DNA from: Granulosicoccus sp964352535
Lineage (GTDB): Bacteria > Pseudomonadota > Gammaproteobacteria > Granulosicoccales > Granulosicoccaceae
Assembly: GCA_964352535.1 (NCBI GenBank)
Contig: CAYGSW010000340.1
Location: forward strand, 1-6,059
Direction: 5' to 3'
DNA length: 6,059 nt
The translations under genes and the position numbers were made by a program. Positions 1 to 4,736 of this stretch are shown here, piece after piece (the first letter of the stretch is position 1; each line of letters opens with the position of its first letter). Under the pieces are notes generated by a model. That model was given only the letters and a program-made list of their open reading frames with translations. It searched no databases and had not been told where the DNA came from.

Positions 1-379
1 CTTGACCCATGCCCAGGTTATTGTCCGCGTTACCGCTGTTGTACAAACGATTGAACGTCAGCCTGTCAGCTGGCAGAGCAAAGTCGGTCTCCTTCTGTGA
101 CTTGTTGCCAGACATCAAGTTAACGGGGTTACCCGCTATGTCCGATGGCAAGTTGGAGGCGCTTGCACTACCCACATCAGCATTACCGTCTGCATCGGTG
201 CAGTTAGTGTTCTCACCGTCCAGATCACATCCACTATTGCCCTCGCTAGTGGTTGGGCTACTCTCATTGGCGTGTATGGTTCCGGAACAGATCAACAATA
301 CAAGGCAGACAAACACGGCAGACACGCAAGTGGTCATGTCTGGCCGGATTCTCAGGGTGAGTGGACGATGGGTTAGCAT
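1..379 (-). CDS. Exported Rhs/YD-repeat-type protein, N-terminal part (3' end outside window)
   Basis: The minus-strand frame is open from 379 to the left edge (126 codons). It starts with a probable Sec signal: a basic n-region with R5, R10 and R12, a hydrophobic core CVSAVFVCLVLLIC (18-31) and a likely cleavage after IHA (35-37). Next come a Ser/Asp/Asn-rich segment with C51 and C60 and the repetitive acidic pattern DLDGEN and DADGNAD (52-67). From about 83 it matches the DUF6531 region found at the start of Rhs proteins: GNPVNLMSGNK (83-93), ETDFALP (97-103), LTFNRLYNSGNAD (107-119) and LGMGQ (122-126). The ATG at 379 overlaps the TadE-like gene by 7 bases and supplies the basic n-region; GGAG lies 10 bases upstream. 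An ATG at 337 is the alternative start but would leave a signal peptide without positive charge. Rhs proteins are usually very large, with YD repeats and a variable C-terminus that may be a toxin or adhesin. That part is not visible here, so function is open. Confidence 0.82.
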   Translation of the reverse strand, partial: MLTHRPLTLRIRPDMTTCVSAVFVCLVLLICSGTIHANESSPTTSEGNSGCDLDGENTNCTDADGNADVGSASASNLPSDIAGNPVNLMSGNKSQKETDFALPADRLTFNRLYNSGNADNNLGMGQ

Positions 380-1299
380 GTGGATGCCGCTCCATTATCA
401 TCCCCTCCGGGGCCAGCCTCACAACTCGGCAACGCCGCGTTGGGATTCCTCAACAACACATCCAGTCCATTCTCGGTACATTGGCTACCATCGTCGGGCA
501 GGGGATTCAACGGCGGATCGGCTTCACCAGTGTCGTCGGGTACCAGTCCCAGCGTGGGATCGACCGGATTGGAGAACGGTGGCGCGGCCGCAGAGAGCTC
601 AATCGACTCTTTCCAGGCTTCAGACTGCATGCGCACCGTCGCCGTTGATGTCACCGGTATGCGTCCTGCCTGGTAGTAGGCGATCTTGACAGGATCCGGA
701 TCGCTGATATTTTCCAGACCCATCAGCGAGCTGATGATCAGTTTGTTGATAAAGGGAATTTTCAACTCAACCCCGTGCGTCACCTGGATCTTTAGCAGGT
801 TGGCATCGGCCAGGGTCATACCCGGTTCATCAGCCCCCTCGGTCTGGCTCTGATGTCTCAAGTGACTATTCGGTATTGACGTTCTGGACTTGTATTCCAG
901 ACTGGGACGACCCCAACGGTCAAAGGATTCCACGCTTGGATTCAGCACCTTCACCGTGGTGGCAGGCGCTACCGTACCATCCAGATTAACCGGTGATTCC
1001 ACCTCAACCGACGAACGGGCCATGGCCTCGGCAGCCTTGGCCATCGTGCCATCGCCACCATACAACGGGGCCAGGCGCAAGCCCAGCTCTTTCTTCATGG
1101 GTTCGAGCATGGCGTGACGGGTAGCGCCAACGCGAGCCGCTTCAAAGGTAGCGTAATTGACGATGGTTTTTCCATGGTAGATAAGACCTGCCTGCAAGGT
1201 ACCCAGGCCCATCATGAACAACAACGGCGCCACCACAACGAACTCCACGGCCGATGCGCCACGCTGACGATGCAATGACGAATTGCTTCGATTGTTCAT
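373..1299 (-). CDS. tadE: TadE-type pseudopilin with extended Cys-containing tail
   Basis: A 308-residue TadE-family minor pilin of the Tad system. The N-terminus carries the prepilin-peptidase-type signal RQRG|ASAVEF: a short basic leader, cleavage expected after G14, and Glu at mature position +5 (E19). A hydrophobic helix (20-42) follows, then the family-typical NYATFEAARVGA (48-59). Later blocks, DANLLKIQVTHGVELKIPFI (165-184) and AGRIPVTSTATVRMQSEAWK (211-230), are also typical of the longer TadE proteins. From about 240 the sequence becomes Pro/Asp/Gly-rich and low in complexity, with C274, C293 and C308, the last being the C-terminal residue. The mature domain would lie in the periplasm or be incorporated in the pilus. 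The start at 1299 is 34 bases after the tadD-like gene and has a strong ribosome site. The TAA stop at 375-373 lies inside the probable start of the Rhs-like gene. TadF and TadG are not seen in this window. Confidence 0.88.
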   Translation of the reverse strand: MNNRSNSSLHRQRGASAVEFVVVAPLLFMMGLGTLQAGLIYHGKTIVNYATFEAARVGATRHAMLEPMKKELGLRLAPLYGGDGTMAKAAEAMARSSVEVESPVNLDGTVAPATTVKVLNPSVESFDRWGRPSLEYKSRTSIPNSHLRHQSQTEGADEPGMTLADANLLKIQVTHGVELKIPFINKLIISSLMGLENISDPDPVKIAYYQAGRIPVTSTATVRMQSEAWKESIELSAAAPPFSNPVDPTLGLVPDDTGEADPPLNPLPDDGSQCTENGLDVLLRNPNAALPSCEAGPGGDDNGAASTC

Positions 1300-1300
1300 G

Positions 1301-1311
1301 CCCCTCTCCCC
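1301..1311 (-). promoter_or_regulatory. Strong ribosome binding site for the TadE-like gene
   Basis: The minus strand reads GGGGAGAGGGG just before C-ATG. GGAG (1309-1306) sits 6 bases from the ATG at 1299. This site decides the start: the frame is open further upstream to 1416, but that extension lies mostly within the TPR gene. It is the most purine-rich ribosome site in the window, and the gene it serves is one of the few here not started by a 4-base overlap. Confidence 0.75.
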
Positions 1312-1333
1312 TGCTTGTACTGATAAGCTCTGG

Positions 1334-1915
1334 TTATTGCGATGTTCTGACTCTGGGAACACTGGACTCTTCCAGGCGTCCGTGTAGCAAGGCTGACAAG
1401 GCCACCAGACGTGCATCTATCAGTGAACGCGCAGGATCGTTGGGCCGCATCCGATCATACGACTGGCGCATGGCAGACTGCGCGTTGAGTAAATAGGCGG
1501 TAGACAGATTGAACCAGGCCTTGGGTTGCTGGCTATCATTGATCAATGAGCTCTCGTAAGCATGAATGGCCCGCTCGAAAGAGCCTTGCTGTGCGTAGGT
1601 GTTACCCAGTCTGAACCAGGCATCCGCATCGGTGGGAACCTGTTCTACCACTTGCTGATATAACTGGGCTGCCTCTATCAGGCGGCTTTGTGTATAGGCC
1701 AGATGGGCTTTGTCACTGAGCTTGAACACTTCATAGGATGCGGTTGATTCATCTTCGTTAGCCTTTGAACCATCAGCTGAACCGGAAGGCAAGGTACTGC
1801 AAGCACTTGCAAAAATCGACAAACAAAGCAACAGGTTTCTTAAAACTAGAATTTTCCCCCACCAGTTGTTCGTGCGGGAAACGTGCGTACGAGTTAATTG
1901 ATTAGCCATTGTCAT
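1334..1915 (-). CDS. tadD: TPR-repeat lipoprotein, TadD-like
   Basis: A 193-residue predicted lipoprotein with tetratricopeptide repeats. The n-region is long and basic, followed by a hydrophobic segment (about 23-36) and the lipobox SIFASAC with C39 as the lipid site; the next residue is Ser, consistent with the outer membrane. A Ser/Asp/Glu-rich linker (40-60) leads to two clear TPR units, about 67-96 (AHLAYTQSRLIEAAQLYQQV) and 97-130 (ADAWFRLGNTYAQQGSFERA), plus a partial third (131-160). TadD proteins are TPR lipoproteins needed for assembling the outer-membrane part of the Tad machine, and the position between tadC and a tadE-like gene fits. The ATG at 1915 was chosen because it overlaps the DUF192 TGA in an ATGA and is preceded by GGGG at a 7-base spacing; a GTG at 1921 and an ATG at 1909 are alternatives. 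It has fewer repeats than many TadD proteins, so a generic TPR lipoprotein remains possible. Confidence 0.83.
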   Translation of the reverse strand: MTMANQLTRTHVSRTNNWWGKILVLRNLLLCLSIFASACSTLPSGSADGSKANEDESTASYEVFKLSDKAHLAYTQSRLIEAAQLYQQVVEQVPTDADAWFRLGNTYAQQGSFERAIHAYESSLINDSQQPKAWFNLSTAYLLNAQSAMRQSYDRMRPNDPARSLIDARLVALSALLHGRLEESSVPRVRTSQ

Positions 1916-2319
1916 TTCCACACCCCAGAATCACGTTCCAGTTTCATACCAGCGCCAATACCGAGTCGGGTACATGTGCCGGCGTTCATCTCAACTACAG
2001 CCGTCGCATGTTTCGAGGCACGAAAACGCCTTACTGGTACAGTAGTCGCGTCAATCACCTCGCCGGTTTCACTAACAAACACAACATCGATTGGATGGCG
2101 CATGGTTATCGTGTGTATTGCATGACATCGGCTTATCACCAAGGCTTCGTTATTTGCCAATGGCAAGTGGGCGTGCAAGCCTCGCAGACGGCTAATGAAA
2201 GTGGTTGCTTCATACGCCTTCAGCAGAGGTTTACCCGCGACGCTCAAGATCAGAGCAGCCTGCGCGCTGGAACCCGCCAGCGAATTCATGGATTGCGGAT
2301 AATCGTCGATGTGATTCAT
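1912..2319 (-). CDS. DUF192 family protein
   Basis: A 135-residue protein matching DUF192 (UPF0127), a small family of unknown biochemical function. Family landmarks seen are the FISRLRGL segment (41-48), the core SRCHAIHTITMRHPIDVVF (63-81), which is the variant of DUF192 with a Cys-x-x-Ile-His-Thr motif instead of FWMKNT, then the strand with ETGEVIDA (84-91) and the C-terminal AVVEMNAGTCTRLGIGAGMK (107-126). I chose the ATG at 2319 because it forms a 4-base ATGA overlap with the preceding lipoprotein stop; a longer reading starting at 2418 would add 33 residues lying inside the lipoprotein gene and lacking family likeness. No signal peptide is apparent, although many DUF192 proteins have one, so it may be cytoplasmic. 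The stop overlaps the next start by 4 bases. A role in pilus biogenesis is suggested only by this context. Confidence 0.88.
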   Translation of the reverse strand: MNHIDDYPQSMNSLAGSSAQAALILSVAGKPLLKAYEATTFISRLRGLHAHLPLANNEALVISRCHAIHTITMRHPIDVVFVSETGEVIDATTVPVRRFRASKHATAVVEMNAGTCTRLGIGAGMKLERDSGVWK

Positions 2320-2891
2320 AGGGCCGCACTGCCACTGGAACTTTCGAGGGTCACCTCTATGTTGGTCTGGGCGGTAACCCCGTCGGTGAATGCAAACACC
2401 TCGCCCTGGTACGGACAAGACGTGTTGATACGGAGAAGCAGTGGGCGATCGCCACCGTAGTAGTCGGTCTTCACTTGAACAATATCGTCATCAGGGCTAC
2501 TGACTAGCTCAAATGCATCGATAACGCCGTTGTTGTTACCGCGCCGATCGTCATAAAGAGCCATCACAGGCGTGCTTGTAGGCGGGAAGGTATTTCCTGC
2601 ATAGTCCAGATACACACTGATTTGGGCATCAGCTAGCGGTGAACCTTCTGAATTTGTCAGACGCAACACGATGGGGAAATCGAGGTAGGAATTGGCGTCC
2701 AGAAAACAATTGCCATTCTCATCACGCCGGTCACCGATGCGTAGTGTGCGAGTCTCAGGCGATATACTCAACTGCGCACCCGGCGGCAGTTGTGTCTGTT
2801 CACAGGCAGAGAGCAGCATCAGAAGACTGCCAAGCAACCCGCTTTTCACAGCCAACCGTTTAACCGATAGCTTACTATTCAGACTCTTCAT
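2316..2891 (-). CDS. Tad-locus lipoprotein with Ig-like character and Asp/Asn/Gly loops, function unknown
   Basis: I do not recognise this 191-residue protein as a named family. It has a lipoprotein signal: a basic n-region (K2, K7, K11, R12, K16), a hydrophobic stretch (18-28) and the lipobox LSAC with the lipidated cysteine at C30. The +2 residue is Glu, not Asp, which favours the outer membrane. The mature part is acidic and strand-rich; FPIVLRLTNSEGSPLADAQI (72-91) resembles the core of bacterial Ig-like (Big/invasin-type) domains. Two loops, DENGNCFLD (57-65) and RGNNNGVIDAFE (117-128), resemble degenerate EF-hand or dockerin-type calcium loops. C62 and C159 are the only other cysteines and could form a disulfide. 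The ATG at 2891 lies 85 bases after tadC, with a modest GAGAA ribosome site; the TGA stop overlaps the DUF192 start. Its place in the operon suggests a surface or periplasmic accessory of the pilus, which is inference. Confidence 0.8.
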   Translation of the reverse strand: MKSLNSKLSVKRLAVKSGLLGSLLMLLSACEQTQLPPGAQLSISPETRTLRIGDRRDENGNCFLDANSYLDFPIVLRLTNSEGSPLADAQISVYLDYAGNTFPPTSTPVMALYDDRRGNNNGVIDAFELVSSPDDDIVQVKTDYYGGDRPLLLRINTSCPYQGEVFAFTDGVTAQTNIEVTLESSSGSAAL

Positions 2892-2930
2892 GGAATTCTC
2901 ACAGGTGACCTGACGGACACAATTGGTAAT

Positions 2931-2958
2931 GTCGTACTGTTGCGCTCTAGACAGTCAA
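2931..2958 (-). promoter_or_regulatory. Weak candidate sigma70-type promoter upstream of the lipoprotein gene
   Basis: In the 85-base spacer between tadC and the lipoprotein gene, the minus strand reads TTGACT (2958-2953, 5 of 6 matches to the -35 consensus), then 16 bases, then TACGAC (2936-2931, only 3 of 6 matches to the -10 consensus). It would start transcription roughly 35 bases before the lipoprotein ATG. The weak -10 box and the operon context make this speculative; it could provide internal expression of the downstream accessory genes. Confidence 0.2.
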
Positions 2959-2976
2959 GACGTGGGGCGTGCCATC

Positions 2977-3888
2977 TCATCCCGGCCATGTATAGGCCCA
3001 GATCAATGGCGCCCAGCTAATGACATCAGACTGGATTGCCTTGCTCAGCACGAGAAAGATCAGCACCAGAAATGTGCATGGAAAAATAAACATGACCAGC
3101 GGCCCGAGAAGTTTTACAGGTGCTTCCATCGCAAGCTTTTCGGCTTTCTGAAAACGTTCGGTTCTCAGCTGCTCGGATTGCGCTCTTAACAAGGGCCCAA
3201 TGCTGGCACCGGTGCGCTCCGCCTGTATGAGACTGCTGACAACGTTCTGTACTGCCAGCGTGCCGGTTCGCTCGGCCAGATCACGCATGGCTTCAGCACG
3301 CGAACGCCCGGCACGAATGTCACGCAGAACCCGACTAAGTTCACGACGTAGTGGTGAATCCGCAGATTTTTGTACCGCCTGAGTGATACCGCCCGTCAGA
3401 TTGCTGCCGGACTCTACGGATAACGTAATGATGTCCATATAGAACGGCAGTGCACGCAAGATATCGTTTGCACGCTTCTGCGCTGATTCCTTCAGCCAGA
3501 GCTCTGGATAATAGTAACCACCCAACGCCGCAGCGAGTGCAAATGGAAGAATATTCAGATCACGCGACAAACCGACGATCATGATGATAGTGAAAAAGAC
3601 TACTGCAGCAATAAACTGCGACGCAAGAAACTGACTCGCGGTTACCGTGAACTCAACGCCGCCGCGTTTAAGCTTCAACGTTGTCAGATTTAGCGATTCT
3701 TCAGAGAAAAAACGGCCAAAATAATGCACCCATAGCTCAATGAACGGCCACACTACTCGAAATCCCAGAGGCGGCCGATCCATGAACTGACGATCTTCGG
3801 TAGGCACGCCAGCAAACACCAACCATATCTGCCAGAACATCAGGCCAATAAAGGCACCGATCGCCAGACTGATCAGGAGCATGGTCAT
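2977..3888 (-). CDS. tadC: Tad pilus inner-membrane platform protein TadC
   Basis: A 303-residue inner-membrane protein, the second T2SSF-domain platform subunit of the Tad pilus, expected to work as a partner of TadB above the TadA ATPase. Hydrophobic segments lie at about 4-26, 88-106, 112-127 and 258-282. The T2SSF domain covers roughly 146-270, beginning LPFYMDIITLSVESGSNL (147-164) and ending EAPVKLLGPLVMFIFP (255-270), both typical of TadC. After the last membrane segment there is a tail of about 20 residues ending WAYTWPG. The ATG at 3888 overlaps the tadB TGA by 4 bases. An 85-base spacer follows before the next gene, the largest gap in the window, so this is where the standard tadABC block ends. 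Confidence 0.93.
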   Translation of the reverse strand: MTMLLISLAIGAFIGLMFWQIWLVFAGVPTEDRQFMDRPPLGFRVVWPFIELWVHYFGRFFSEESLNLTTLKLKRGGVEFTVTASQFLASQFIAAVVFFTIIMIVGLSRDLNILPFALAAALGGYYYPELWLKESAQKRANDILRALPFYMDIITLSVESGSNLTGGITQAVQKSADSPLRRELSRVLRDIRAGRSRAEAMRDLAERTGTLAVQNVVSSLIQAERTGASIGPLLRAQSEQLRTERFQKAEKLAMEAPVKLLGPLVMFIFPCTFLVLIFLVLSKAIQSDVISWAPLIWAYTWPG

Positions 3889-4733
3889 ATGTCGATATTC
3901 ACAATCTTGCGGATCATCAAGCCGCCGATAATCTGCAGCAGTCCGATCATGAAGAGAAATCCCCAGCCCAGAACGCTGCTGAATATCGGTCGTGTGGCAT
4001 CAGGCTCAACAAACATCAGGGCGATCAGGATAAAAAATGGCAGCGCAGTAACAACATATCCCTGCAAAATACCCTGCGATGTCAACGCCTTTATCTTGCC
4101 TTCCATTTCCATCTTTCGACGGATAGTCACTGACAGTCGTTGCAAAATTTCGGCAAGGTTTCCACCGACCTCCTGAGCAATCAAAGCCGCCGAGATAACA
4201 AGATCCACCTCCTCTGACTGAACTCGCTCACCCAGGTTATCCAGTGCATCTTCAAGCCGTGCGCCAAGCCGTTGCTCACGCAGAAGCAAACCGAACTCCT
4301 GACCCAATGGGCCCTTTTGCTCTTCAACCATTGACTGCAGCGCACTGGTAAATGTTGAACCGGCACGCATGGCGCCAGCAACCTGTGCCAGCGCATCAGG
4401 CAGTGCCTTATTGATGGCAGACTTGCGGCGTTTAGCCATGGTGTTGAGGATAAATCGAGGTGCCATTAACATCAGTACTATCGCAATGACAATGACAATG
4501 ACAGACTGATTCAGCGCAATCAGGCAAAGCGGAACTAGCACCAGCATGAGCAGGTAAAGCACTAGCAGTTTCTTGGTATTGGCAAACATGAACATCTTGC
4601 GCAATTGGCTGTCTGTGCGCGATGCAACGCTTTCAGATGCCGTTTCAAACGCCTCCGAGCCACTGCTCATCATGATGTAGGCGAGTAACGACACCCCCAG
4701 AAACATCATGAACAATACGATGGTTAAGGTCAT
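3885..4733 (-). CDS. tadB: Tad pilus inner-membrane platform protein TadB
   Basis: A 282-residue polytopic inner-membrane protein of the T2SSF/GspF superfamily, which with TadC forms the platform that couples TadA to pilin polymerisation. Hydrophobic segments lie at about 4-22, 55-74, 76-93, 224-241 and 255-273. The cytoplasmic helical T2SSF domain lies at about 107-220, with the family-typical segment LPDALAQVAGAMRAGSTFTS (111-130) and QEVGGNLAEILQRLS (187-201). The length is normal for TadB. The ATG at 4733 is 3 bases after the tadA stop, and the TGA stop overlaps the tadC start in an ATGA arrangement, so translation of the three genes is probably coupled. The call is based on domain pattern plus position immediately after tadA. 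Confidence 0.93.
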   Translation of the reverse strand: MTLTIVLFMMFLGVSLLAYIMMSSGSEAFETASESVASRTDSQLRKMFMFANTKKLLVLYLLMLVLVPLCLIALNQSVIVIVIAIVLMLMAPRFILNTMAKRRKSAINKALPDALAQVAGAMRAGSTFTSALQSMVEEQKGPLGQEFGLLLREQRLGARLEDALDNLGERVQSEEVDLVISAALIAQEVGGNLAEILQRLSVTIRRKMEMEGKIKALTSQGILQGYVVTALPFFILIALMFVEPDATRPIFSSVLGWGFLFMIGLLQIIGGLMIRKIVNIDI

Positions 4734-4736
4734 GAT

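Noticed and set aside
1..379. Reading the Rhs-like signal as a lipoprotein signal
   Set aside because: The cysteine after LLI has Ile at the -1 position, where lipoboxes need Gly, Ala or Ser. An ordinary Sec signal with cleavage after IHA fits better.
9..689. A 226-codon plus-strand open frame at the left end
   Set aside because: It lies opposite the Rhs-like and TadE-like genes, whose protein families are recognisable on the minus strand. Its translation resembles no family I know and has the composition of an antisense shadow.
1300..1416. A longer TadE-like reading beginning at 1416
   Set aside because: It would add 39 residues before the basic leader, mostly overlapping the TPR gene, and would bury the prepilin signal, which is normally within about 20 residues of the start. 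The ATG at 1299 has a strong ribosome site.
1909..2460. A 183-codon plus-strand open frame
   Set aside because: It is antisense to the DUF192 gene and the end of the lipoprotein gene, has no recognisable domain and no convincing ribosome site; the minus-strand DUF192 motifs are clear.
4483..4503. Tandem CAATGA repeats (three units)
   Set aside because: On the minus strand these encode the Val/Ile run VIVIVIAIV in a TadB membrane segment; codon repetition in a hydrophobic helix explains the pattern.
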